From contig JAGACY010000097.1 in assembly GCA_017613855.1 (NCBI GenBank), positions 1 through 7,059 of the forward strand: 7,059 bases of DNA, in the 5' to 3' direction. The notes beneath the pieces are model-generated. The model had not been told where the DNA came from. It was given only the letters and a program-made list of their open reading frames with translations, and searched no databases. Below, piece by piece: positions 1 through 6,690 of the stretch; position 1 is the first letter of the stretch, and each line of letters opens with the position of its first letter. Origin of the DNA: Pseudomonadota bacterium (lineage in GTDB: Bacteria > Myxococcota > Bradymonadia > UBA4248). The position numbers were made by a program, and so were the translations under genes.

Positions 1-941
1 CAGACATGTTTTAGTCTTTCGATGACATCCTGGTACCTTTTCTGATAATCGGGAACCTTATTACCCAATTCTACAGTCTGAATGCGATCAAGACGCATAA
101 ACGTCAGCTGATAATTTGGCTTTCGACAGGCAACGAGATAGCGTCGTCCGGACTGTACACTATGATAGAAACGAATGGGAATGATTTCGCTTTTTGGATT
201 TTTACTATTATCTGTCTGATGTCTTGCATTATTCGATACCCAAGCAGACGACTGTTTATGGATTGCTTCAGCAATGACGGGGACAATTTCGGCATCGAGT
301 ACATGATGGATATAATGATGTCTGAACAGAAAAGGCTCACATACAGGCAAATGGCCGGTTCTGTCGAGTCTGTCACGCAGATAACTGCCAATCACACCAA
401 GCGGATCGATTTCGGAAAAGAAATGGATGGCATGTGCCCAGCGCTTTAAATCGACTGAACAACGATTCAAAGCATACAGTAATTTTCTGCTGTCTCTTTT
501 AAAATCGATAATTCCGAGCTTAATATATTCTTTTAGTTTTCGGTTAACTGTCGAATCAATGCCATCATCAAAACTATATACATTTGTATTAAACACACTT
601 TGAACGATATCTTCTCTTGATTTAAAGTCTCCATTAGCCAGACAATTCATAATTGTGAAATGCAGTTTAATATCATTATCCTTAAAATAATGAATCTTAT
701 AAAAGACAAACAGTGGGTTATGGCAAATATCTCTTGCATCAACCGAAATAAATACATGCTGACAATTATGATTGTCGCGCACGGTATTGAGAATCGGATC
801 AAGCAATTGTTCAGATTTTTCGTAGGCATAACGATAGCCACTCTCTGTAAAGTCCAGGCGTGTTTTATCCCCAAACAACGAAAACTCTCTCAACCATTTG
901 CGTACTGTGGCAATATCCTTGATGCGATCATTTGCTGCCAT
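1..941 (-). CDS. WYL-domain transcriptional regulator (C-terminus beyond window edge)
   Basis: Reading the minus strand from the ATG at 941-939 gives 313 codons without a stop, up to the window edge, so the C terminus is missing. Residues about 92-160 look like a winged helix: a helical start, then a stretch resembling 'NRKLKEYIKLGIIDFKR', which fits a recognition helix and wing. Residues about 250-313 match a WYL domain. The Arg-Tyr-Leu at 267-269 stands in for the Trp-Tyr-Leu triplet, and RLDRI follows at 283-287. WYL proteins are usually ligand-sensing transcription regulators. The ATG is preceded by GAGGA at 953-957, a rather long 11 bases away. The codons are more AT-rich than those of the operon genes. 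It is divergent from the radical SAM operon and might regulate it, but nothing in the sequence proves this. Family assignment is from recognition of sequence pattern; ligand and targets are unknown. Confidence 0.82.
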   Translation of the reverse strand, partial: MAANDRIKDIATVRKWLREFSLFGDKTRLDFTESGYRYAYEKSEQLLDPILNTVRDNHNCQHVFISVDARDICHNPLFVFYKIHYFKDNDIKLHFTIMNCLANGDFKSREDIVQSVFNTNVYSFDDGIDSTVNRKLKEYIKLGIIDFKRDSRKLLYALNRCSVDLKRWAHAIHFFSEIDPLGVIGSYLRDRLDRTGHLPVCEPFLFRHHYIHHVLDAEIVPVIAEAIHKQSSAWVSNNARHQTDNSKNPKSEIIPIRFYHSVQSGRRYLVACRKPNYQLTFMRLDRIQTVELGNKVPDYQKRYQDVIERLKHV

Positions 942-981
942 TTGCGGTTATTTCCTCTAGTCAAAATACCCATTCAGCGGC

Positions 982-993
982 CAGTCAGGACTG
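982..993. repeat. Short inverted repeat upstream of the WYL gene
   Basis: CAGTC-AG-GACTG forms a perfect 5-base dyad with a 2-base centre, 41 bases upstream of the WYL start codon. The tight dyad is more like a protein-binding site than an RNA stem, and its place would suit autoregulation. This is inference from position; a dyad this short can arise by chance. Confidence 0.25.
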
Positions 994-1124
994 AGCCTTA
1001 ATAATTCAATACACATTATTGGCTTCACAGCCTCACAGCGGTTGAGTTTATCGTACGAATATGCATGATGCAAGGCTGCACCGGTACTTTGCACATTTTG
1101 GGGAGTATGCATATCCGCAGAAGA

Positions 1125-1223
1125 AATGCGGCGTATTTGCAAAGCAAACAGCCGCATTGCGGAGGCGTATCGGGCAAAGCCCGAAAGCCGGAGCCACGAA
1201 GCGTATGCGCCATCAGGCGCATA
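1125..1223. repeat. Cluster of three hairpins, possible intergenic palindromic repeat or structured RNA
   Basis: Three perfect stems lie within 99 bases. At 1125-1158, AATGCGGC pairs with GCCGCATT, with an inner TTTGC/GCAAA stem around an AAA loop. At 1170-1184, TCGGGC pairs with GCCCGA around AAA. At 1204-1223, TATGCGCC pairs with GGCGCATA around ATCA. The word GCGTAT recurs at 1131, 1165 and 1201, roughly every 35 bases. No U-run follows any stem, so they are not ordinary intrinsic terminators. A dispersed palindromic repeat, a small RNA or a structured leader of the operon are all possible, and the sequence alone does not decide. Confidence 0.5.
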
Positions 1224-1279
1224 GCGAGTTACAAATTCAAATTGAAATACACGCATAGATCGAGTAGTTAGTTCCGGGC

Positions 1280-1306
1280 TTGATACTCAATTCGGCCATG
1301 TATAAT
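1280..1306 (+). promoter_or_regulatory. Candidate promoter of the radical SAM operon
   Basis: A consensus -10 box TATAAT stands at 1301-1306, with TTGATA (five of six matches to the -35 consensus) at 1280-1285. The spacer is 15 bases, shorter than the usual 16-18. Transcription from here would start near 1313, downstream of the GGAG at 1309-1312, giving an almost leaderless mRNA. Either the message is leaderless, the true promoter lies further upstream, or the box is fortuitous. Confidence 0.35.
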
Positions 1307-1308
1307 CC

Positions 1309-1312
1309 GGAG
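1309..1312 (+). promoter_or_regulatory. Ribosome binding site for the CHXA-repeat protein
   Basis: GGAG ends 4 bases before the ATG at 1317 and 7 bases before the in-frame ATG at 1320. The second ATG has the better spacing, so translation may begin at 1320, one residue shorter. Confidence 0.5.
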
Positions 1313-1316
1313 AATC

Positions 1317-3062
1317 ATGATGGATATAATTCGCAGAATTTCGTTTACTGCCGCTTTCACGATCAGCACAGCCGCCACATTTCTGGGCATCAGCGCAGAT
1401 GCGGCAGCCGTTCCCAGCATTAAGGATAACGCCATTGATGTCACAGTGGTCATCGAGTCGGACGGCAAAACGACGGTCATTGACCGGCTCGACTTTACGG
1501 TGTCGAACGGCCCCATGACAGCACTACTCATCGAGAATATGGCGCTCACGCCGACATTTGTTCAGGCCAAATATGAGCTTAAAGGGACAGAAAGCTTCTC
1601 GAAAGTCATTTTTACCGAGAACTCGTTCAAGCACTGGGATTTGGAAGCCGATCCGAAGATTCCGAATGGTGATGCCTATCTGACGCTGCAATACACGGGC
1701 AATATGATTTCCGATGGCTATCTTGGCAAGACCACGAGCGAACAACATGGCGAATTGTATTATCTGGATTGGGCACCGATGCAGTGGGCCACCGCCATGG
1801 AATACCGGCACGTCAAAATCGTCCTGCCGGTCGTCATGGAGAGTTCAACGATTTCTGACGAACAGTTTATCAAGATTGCGGGGTATTCTCGTACAGACAC
1901 GATGGATCACACGGGCTCGGGCGGGATGATTCTGACCGAGAAAAGCCTCAATGAGCGCAATAAAATCGATTATACGGTGACGCCGATCGACGGTAAGAAC
2001 CTGCTGACCATGGAGATTCATCAAGCGAATGTCGAGCCTCGGGAGGCCCAGCGCATACAGTTTTATATGAAGCCGGAATTCGTCAAATTCGATGGCGAGA
2101 GTATGAAATCCGAGGATTTCTCGAAACTAGCGGGTGGTCCAACGACAATTTCAACAGGCACGGGTGTCGTCCTCATTTTGATTGCTAGTTTGTTTGGTGT
2201 GCAAGGGGTTCGTCAAGGCCGCAAACGCCGCAAGGATATTGAAGAATTAGCGCAAAAGGCCGATGAACCGACGTACGCGGATGAGCTTTGGGAAGCGCCG
2301 GAACTCCAGGTGGGGTCATTTTCTGAAAAAGGCAAGATTGCCAAAGACCTTCATCCCGTTGAAGTCGGTCTCATTCTCGGCATGGAGATTCCGCAGATTA
2401 TCGGCGTGATTGCCCAGTCTCTGGGTGCTCAAAACAAGCTGACCATTCGTTCCCTCGAGCCACTTACGGCCATTCCGGATGTCGATGCAGAATTTGCAGA
2501 TCCGATAGAAAAGGATTTCGTCGAGATATTTGATGAAATCGGGAGCATCAATCAGGACAAGCTGAATGAATTTCTTGAGAAAGTCATCACCCGGCTGCAG
2601 GAGCGCACATGGGACTGCGATATTGAAGCCACGCGCAAGTATTACATGTCGATGATGTATAACAATCCTGACGAGACGAATCCTGAGAAACTTGAGCCCA
2701 AATACGTCGAAGACAGACAGTTTACAGACCCGAATGCCGAAAACACGCGTCATTACGATGACTATTATTGGCGCAACCGCTATTACTGGGATTATTACTA
2801 TGGCTATCATTCGCGCCGTTACCGTTATGACCATGGTCTTCCCGAACGTTATAACTATAACTATGCGAAATTCCTCAGTTCGTCGGCATGTTTCCATGGG
2901 TGTTTTCAGCAGCCCAATCTGGACAACGTCTGTCATAGTGCGTGCCACGAGGCATGTCACAGCGCATGCCACGATGCGTGCCATAGTGCCTGTCATGATG
3001 CGTGCCACAGCGCCTGTCACAGTGCCTGTCACAGTGCCTGTGTTTCTGGGGGCGCCCGATGA
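1317..3062 (+). CDS. Membrane-anchored protein with CHXA-repeat tail, putative radical SAM substrate
   Basis: 581 residues, not recognised as a named protein. Residues 1-31 look like a signal peptide: RR near the start, a hydrophobic core, and an Ala-rich end with cleavage likely near 29-31. Residues about 32-274 form a predicted extracellular domain, and its pattern loosely recalls DUF2207-type membrane proteins. One membrane segment lies at about 276-297, followed at once by RQGRKRRKD. By the positive-inside rule this puts residues 299-581 in the cytoplasm. The part at about 340-460 looks folded and helical. Residues 479-516 carry 14 Tyr and 2 Trp in 38 positions. Two more Cys follow (SACFHGCF), and residues 539-575 are nine Cys-His-X-Ala units plus a final Cys. 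The protein ends VSGGAR. The stop overlaps the start of the radical SAM gene by ATGA, so the tail is most likely that enzyme's substrate. A metal-binding tail is the main alternative. Confidence 0.85.
   Translation: MMDIIRRISFTAAFTISTAATFLGISADAAAVPSIKDNAIDVTVVIESDGKTTVIDRLDFTVSNGPMTALLIENMALTPTFVQAKYELKGTESFSKVIFTENSFKHWDLEADPKIPNGDAYLTLQYTGNMISDGYLGKTTSEQHGELYYLDWAPMQWATAMEYRHVKIVLPVVMESSTISDEQFIKIAGYSRTDTMDHTGSGGMILTEKSLNERNKIDYTVTPIDGKNLLTMEIHQANVEPREAQRIQFYMKPEFVKFDGESMKSEDFSKLAGGPTTISTGTGVVLILIASLFGVQGVRQGRKRRKDIEELAQKADEPTYADELWEAPELQVGSFSEKGKIAKDLHPVEVGLILGMEIPQIIGVIAQSLGAQNKLTIRSLEPLTAIPDVDAEFADPIEKDFVEIFDEIGSINQDKLNEFLEKVITRLQERTWDCDIEATRKYYMSMMYNNPDETNPEKLEPKYVEDRQFTDPNAENTRHYDDYYWRNRYYWDYYYGYHSRRYRYDHGLPERYNYNYAKFLSSSACFHGCFQQPNLDNVCHSACHEACHSACHDACHSACHDACHSACHSACHSACVSGGAR
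2931..3041 (+). repeat. 12-base tandem repeat encoding (Cys-His-X-Ala)9-Cys
   Basis: Nine in-frame 12-base units plus one extra Cys codon encode CHXA, where X reads S, E, S, D, S, D, S, S, S along the array. That gives 10 Cys and 9 His in 37 residues. Read one residue out of phase it is an A-C-H-X repeat. Codons vary between TGT/TGC and CAT/CAC in the early units, while the last two units are identical at the base level, which suggests recent duplication at the 3' end. The conserved Cys, His and Ala despite synonymous drift imply selection on the protein. Confidence 0.95.
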
Positions 3063-4387
3063 CAAAGGTTCCCGAAGGTTTTTCCCTTGCATGGGTCGAC
3101 GCAGCCTGGAAAGAATTCGGCGACTACATCATGCTTCGGGAAGAAGACAATGTCCTCATATTGCCGCCCAACCGGGTGTATCATGTCAACCCGACGGGTG
3201 CGCGCATTATCCGGTGGCTTGAAAGCGGCAAGAAAATCGAGGATTTTCCCGGTTTGAACGATGAACGCCGCCTTCAGATTGATCGTTTTTTCCAGAATAT
3301 TACACTCGCCATCAGCAACAAAGAGCACCACGCCTCTCGCATTCCCTATACATTTGATTACACGAAGCTGCCAATCCTCGGCGAAATTGCAACCACTTAT
3401 CGATGCAATAACCGATGCCGGTTTTGCTATGCCGGGTGCGACGGTGCATCCGGACGTCTCGATTCGCCCGATATTGCCACCGAAAAGCTCGAGCGCATCA
3501 TTGATATTTTTAAGGATGAAGCCAAGATTCCGTTCTTTTCGTTTACCGGCGGCGAACCTTTGATGCGCAAGGATCTCGAAAGCCTGATGCGCTATGCGTG
3601 TGATAAGGGGCTTCGGATCAACCTCGTAACCAATGGGACACTGGCGACTCCCGAGAGGGCCAAATCGCTCTTCGATGCTGGCCTCAGAACAGCTCAGATC
3701 AGCCTTGAATCACCGGATGAAGCGATTCACGATGCACTGTGCGGCCGAAAAGGCTCATGGAAACAAACCATCGATGGGATCAACAACCTGCGGGATGCGG
3801 GAATTGCCATTCAGACGAATACCACGTCCACGCGGATGAATATCGATACCCTGACGCGCCTGCCTGCGCTCTGCAAGTCCCTGGGATGCGTGCGCATGTC
3901 GGTCAATCTGTTCATTCCAACCAAACGGAGTCCACAGGCGGATGCACTCTTTATTTCTTATGAAGAAATCGCCCCCTTTGTGGATGAAATCCGAAAAGCC
4001 GCTTTTGAAGCTCAAATTGACTTTTTATGGTACTCGCCTTTGCCCATGTGTATCTACAATACCCTGGCACGCGGCCTCGGAAATAAGAATTGTGCCGCCT
4101 GTGACGGCCTGATTTCAGTCGATCCCGACGGCAATGTTTTGCCCTGTTCATCATGGGACGAACCAGTCGGCAATCTGCTGACGGAAGGCTTTCATGATGT
4201 CTGGTTCAACAAACGGGCACAGGCAATCAAGAACAAGTGTTTTGCGCATGAATCCTGTAAGGGATGCAATGCATTTACCGCATGCCAGGGGGCATGCCCG
4301 CTTTACTGGCAATATGCCGGTTATGATGAACTTTTACGCCATTCCTGGAACAAACCGGTGACAGATAACACGGAGGATCCATCATGA
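3059..4387 (+). CDS. Radical SAM/SPASM peptide-modifying enzyme with N-terminal PqqD-like domain
   Basis: 442 residues. Residues about 20-85 resemble a PqqD-like RiPP recognition element (VYHVNPTGARIIRWLESG is typical), which in this class binds the substrate. The radical SAM core follows, with the iron-sulfur Cys at 116, 120 and 123 (CNNRCRFC) and the SAM-contact GGE at 164-166. The SPASM domain is complete: Cys 345 and 348, GNVLPC ending at Cys 363, then Cys 394, 400, 403, 409 and 413 in the Cx2Cx5Cx3C spacing. This predicts two auxiliary iron-sulfur clusters. Such enzymes make radical-based modifications, often thioether or carbon-carbon links, in ribosomal peptides. The start at 3059 overlaps the upstream stop (ATGA). 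An in-frame ATG at 3002 lies inside the repeat and would add 19 Cys/Gln-rich residues unlike the family. The binding site is only GGGGG at 3048-3052, so translation is probably coupled to the substrate gene. The exact modification is unknown. Confidence 0.93.
   Translation: MTKVPEGFSLAWVDAAWKEFGDYIMLREEDNVLILPPNRVYHVNPTGARIIRWLESGKKIEDFPGLNDERRLQIDRFFQNITLAISNKEHHASRIPYTFDYTKLPILGEIATTYRCNNRCRFCYAGCDGASGRLDSPDIATEKLERIIDIFKDEAKIPFFSFTGGEPLMRKDLESLMRYACDKGLRINLVTNGTLATPERAKSLFDAGLRTAQISLESPDEAIHDALCGRKGSWKQTIDGINNLRDAGIAIQTNTTSTRMNIDTLTRLPALCKSLGCVRMSVNLFIPTKRSPQADALFISYEEIAPFVDEIRKAAFEAQIDFLWYSPLPMCIYNTLARGLGNKNCAACDGLISVDPDGNVLPCSSWDEPVGNLLTEGFHDVWFNKRAQAIKNKCFAHESCKGCNAFTACQGACPLYWQYAGYDELLRHSWNKPVTDNTEDPS
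4372..4376 (+). promoter_or_regulatory. Strong ribosome binding site for the third operon gene
   Basis: GGAGG lies 7 bases before the ATG at 4384, inside the end of the radical SAM gene. It fixes the start of gene 3 and is stronger than the site before the radical SAM gene. Confidence 0.75.
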
Positions 4388-5352
4388 AATCGTCCGACAG
4401 CAAAACAATAATATGCCTGGTATGTATTATTCTGGGTGTGATCATCCAGTTTTTGCTTGGGCCGAGTATAATTACTTTTTTAGTCGGCTCACTTTTGATT
4501 GCAGTTCCCCCATTTTTTCTCGCGCCGGGATCTATCAACCCACCTAAAAAAGAGAATCATAGCGAAAAGCCCGAAATACGCTGGCGCACCATAGCCAAAG
4601 ATGACATTCCTGACACCTTTGCGCATGCACGCGACAAGAAAAAAGGATTCGAGACATACAGCGATTTTGATGACACGGTCCGCAAAGGGTGTCTGAACTA
4701 CGTTATCCTCATTGGCGGCATTCTTCTTGGCTGTGCAATGGCCTTCTCTGGTGAACCGCATTCAGCTGGAGTCCTAATCGATTTCGTTTTAATACCGTGG
4801 GCATATATCCGTCTTAAATATGGCAAAGGGTATCGAGAAACCTTTAAAGAATCCAATTCCACCCGCACATCACTGAGAAGTAGCAATATCGAACTCAAAC
4901 AGCAGAATATGCAGGATATTTACGATAAAACCAGTGAGCTGGAACCGGAAATGGAGTTTGAACTGACGCGCGAAAATGGTGAAACCTACCTTACGGATGT
5001 TCGAATCAAATACCCGGTACATGCCAAGATTCCTGGCATTTTATGTTCCATGGTTTCGGCTGCCGTCAATAATTATGTTTACCCCTATTCCTATTATGTG
5101 CTTGTATTTAAGGGAACACAAATCGAAGATGCGCCCATTATGCGAGAATTGAAGCAGCGTTCATGCTCCAATCATTTTACAGGCGATGTCTCTGTCAAGG
5201 ATGGCAACACAGTTCTAGTCATTACCAAAACGAGCGGCACCCTGGAATATGCCACCAATGAAGACGATTGCGAGGCATTGTGCCGTATCATTACAGATCT
5301 TAGCCAATATATCAATTCACACAAAGATGATATTGCAGCATTGGCGGTTTAA
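4384..5352 (+). CDS. Multi-pass membrane protein of unknown function, third gene of the operon
   Basis: 322 residues, not recognised. Two hydrophobic segments at about 8-26 and 28-47 form a hairpin at the N terminus. A charged loop follows, then a second pair at about 104-122 and 127-143. The remaining residues, about 165-322, look like a soluble mixed alpha/beta domain, predicted cytoplasmic, with a Gln/Glu-rich lead-in and several scattered Cys. It has no ATPase, protease or transporter motif that I can see, so it is not an obvious exporter or maturation enzyme. Its start overlaps the radical SAM stop by ATGA, with a GGAGG site 7 bases upstream, so it is very likely co-expressed. By context it may be a membrane partner or scaffold for the CHXA-repeat protein. 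That role is inference only. Confidence 0.85.
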   Translation: MKSSDSKTIICLVCIILGVIIQFLLGPSIITFLVGSLLIAVPPFFLAPGSINPPKKENHSEKPEIRWRTIAKDDIPDTFAHARDKKKGFETYSDFDDTVRKGCLNYVILIGGILLGCAMAFSGEPHSAGVLIDFVLIPWAYIRLKYGKGYRETFKESNSTRTSLRSSNIELKQQNMQDIYDKTSELEPEMEFELTRENGETYLTDVRIKYPVHAKIPGILCSMVSAAVNNYVYPYSYYVLVFKGTQIEDAPIMRELKQRSCSNHFTGDVSVKDGNTVLVITKTSGTLEYATNEDDCEALCRIITDLSQYINSHKDDIAALAV

Positions 5353-5365
5353 TCATTACGATTGC

Positions 5366-5384
5366 TCCGGGGCTATGCCCCGGA
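5366..5384. terminator. Hairpin between convergent genes, possible bidirectional terminator
   Basis: TCCGGGGC pairs perfectly with GCCCCGGA around a TAT loop, giving an 8-base, GC-rich stem. It sits in the 52-base gap between the operon end and the glycerate kinase stop. No U-run follows on either strand, so it is not a canonical intrinsic terminator, but its place between two converging genes favours a role in ending or protecting both transcripts. Confidence 0.55.
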
Positions 5385-5404
5385 CACGCCAAAGTTCCAA
5401 GCCC

Positions 5405-6544
5405 CTATTCATGCCTGGATGCCACACATATCAATCGGGCAATTTGCGCGGCTGTATTCGACAGATTCATTTGTGCCATTGGCGGGTGCATCGATTCAGC
5501 AAGTGCAGTGGGGCCTTTCTGGATAGAAAACACAGCATCGATTCCCAATGAATAGATGATGTCGATGTCATCCGAAACCGCACCAACCAAAGCAATCACA
5601 GGCTTTTGATATTTCTTTGCAACAGCAGCAATACCGACAGGCACTTTTCCCATCATGGTCTGTGCATCGATTTGTCCTTCGCCAGTAAAAATATAATCTG
5701 CGAATTGTATCTTTTCTTCGAGATGAAGGATTTGAGCAATAAGCGGCAATCCACGCTGTAATTCTGCATGGCAAAAGATCTTGAGGGCAAAGCCAAGACC
5801 GCCGGCGGCACCGGATCCTGCTTCATTCGGATTGGCATTAGGATGATATTTCTTAATGATATCGACATAATGTGCAAGCCAGTGGTCCATTTCGCGTGCC
5901 GTGTCCAGGGACGCCCCTTTTTGCGGTCCGAAGATCAGACTACAACCATGTTCTCCCAAAAGCGGCGCCGTTACATCGCATGCGACCTCAAAGATACATT
6001 CTTTCAGTTCCGACAGAACATGGCTCTCGTCTATCGAATACAAACTTTTAAGGCCAATTGCACCGCGCTCAATAGAATTGCCCCGTTCATCCAGCAAACG
6101 AAAGCCAAGAGCCTGCAGCATCCCCGCACCACCGTCGTTCGTCGCACTGCCGCCAATGCCTACAATAAAACGGCGGCAGCCATGCTCAATTGCATCGCGA
6201 ATCATCATGCCGACCCCATACGTCGATGCATACAAAACATCGCGCCGCTGCGTCAAATGCAGCCCTGCAGCCTGCGCCATTTCGATAACAGCCAGCTTGC
6301 CTGGGAAAATCAAATATTTTGCCAGCACAGGATCGCGATATGGCCCATCTGCATTGCATGTCATCAGCTGCGCATGATCTGCCATTGCCAATGCATCTAT
6401 CGTCCCTTCGCCGCCATCTGCAATCGAACAAACTTCGATCTCCGCATCCGCAAATACACACCGAATGCCACGTGCAACGGCATTCCCCGCGTCCAGCGAA
6501 CTCAAACAGCCTTTAAATGAATCCATCGCAATGAGAAATTTCAT
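5405..6544 (-). CDS. glxK: Glycerate kinase, GlxK/GarK family
   Basis: 379 residues, close to the family's usual length of about 380. It phosphorylates glycerate with ATP, feeding 2- or 3-phosphoglycerate into central metabolism; this family mostly makes the 2-phospho product. The N terminus MKFLIAMDSFKG is the family signature. Further conserved stretches are IADGGEGT at 41-48, GIGGSATNDGGAG at 129-141, CDVTAPLLGEHG at 189-200, FGPQKGA at 205-211, SGAAGGLGFAL at 244-254 and TGEGQIDAQTMMGK at 287-300. The start at 6544 is set by the family signature and by AAGGA at 6551-6555, 6 bases upstream. A TTG-initiated extension to 6631 has no family support. The gene is complete, convergent to the radical SAM operon, and shows no sign of functional linkage to it. 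The symbol reflects family only; garK would be equally defensible. Confidence 0.95.
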   Translation of the reverse strand: MKFLIAMDSFKGCLSSLDAGNAVARGIRCVFADAEIEVCSIADGGEGTIDALAMADHAQLMTCNADGPYRDPVLAKYLIFPGKLAVIEMAQAAGLHLTQRRDVLYASTYGVGMMIRDAIEHGCRRFIVGIGGSATNDGGAGMLQALGFRLLDERGNSIERGAIGLKSLYSIDESHVLSELKECIFEVACDVTAPLLGEHGCSLIFGPQKGASLDTAREMDHWLAHYVDIIKKYHPNANPNEAGSGAAGGLGFALKIFCHAELQRGLPLIAQILHLEEKIQFADYIFTGEGQIDAQTMMGKVPVGIAAVAKKYQKPVIALVGAVSDDIDIIYSLGIDAVFSIQKGPTALAESMHPPMAQMNLSNTAAQIARLICVASRHE

Positions 6545-6647
6545 ACAAATTCCTTCAAATCTGCAACCCTTTTTTGAATGGTCAATATAAGGCCATTGTT
6601 GAACAAGAATATCCAGAGCCTTCTCCACCAATCCAAAGAAAACCGCT

Positions 6648-6675
6648 ATGTTATCATAAGTTTACTGTTTTTGAA
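6648..6675 (-). promoter_or_regulatory. Candidate glycerate kinase promoter
   Basis: On the minus strand, TTCAAA (6675-6670) and TAACAT (6653-6648) are separated by 16 bases. An overlapping TATGAT at 6658-6653 is an alternative -10. Either would leave a leader of about 100 bases before the start at 6544. Matches are moderate. Confidence 0.3.
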
Positions 6676-6690
6676 TGCATATTACAGATT

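Larger units (their letters stand above)
942..1316. other. Divergent intergenic region rich in inverted repeats, no convincing gene
   Basis: This 375-base stretch separates the WYL regulator from the radical SAM operon. Open frames of 65-99 codons exist on both strands, but they overlap one another, lack good ribosome binding sites and show no recognisable protein pattern. What it does hold is inverted repeats: a short dyad at 982-993, a distant 8-base pair at 1059-1066 and 1107-1114 (ATATGCAT and ATGCATAT), three hairpins at 1125-1223, and a possible promoter near 1280-1306. The middle part is richer in G and C than the WYL gene beside it. Confidence 0.6.

Noticed and set aside
104..391. Minus-strand frame suggesting a frameshifted regulator
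   Set aside because: Careful reading from the ATG at 941 gives one unbroken frame to the window edge with a WYL domain, so there is no frameshift; this frame is a shadow.
957..1271. Small genes in the divergent intergenic region
   Set aside because: Frames of 65-99 codons overlap on both strands, follow the inverted repeats, and lack convincing ribosome sites or protein-like composition.
2931..3041. Multiheme c-type cytochrome, since CHXACH fits an unusual CX3CH heme motif
   Set aside because: Units repeat every four residues and would have to share Cys between hemes. The predicted topology also places the tail in the cytoplasm, where c-type heme attachment does not occur, and the neighbour is a SPASM enzyme.
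2931..3041. CRISPR array or noncoding satellite
   Set aside because: The 12-base units have no spacers, stay in frame with a long gene, and vary synonymously.
3002..3058. Upstream in-frame ATG start for the radical SAM gene
   Set aside because: The extra 19 residues are an out-of-frame reading of the repeat DNA and unlike the family; the ATG at 3059 has the ATGA overlap seen again at the next junction.
2316..3092. Minus-strand open frame of 258 codons
   Set aside because: It lies opposite the CHXA-repeat gene; its low-complexity Val/Ile/Thr-rich composition mirrors the Tyr- and Cys-rich coding sequence.
5768..6520. Plus-strand open frame of 250 codons
   Set aside because: It is fully antisense to glycerate kinase, which has all family motifs in place.
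6545..6631. N-terminal extension of glycerate kinase from a TTG at 6631
   Set aside because: The family begins at MKFLIAMDSFKG, and a good ribosome site sits just before the ATG at 6544.
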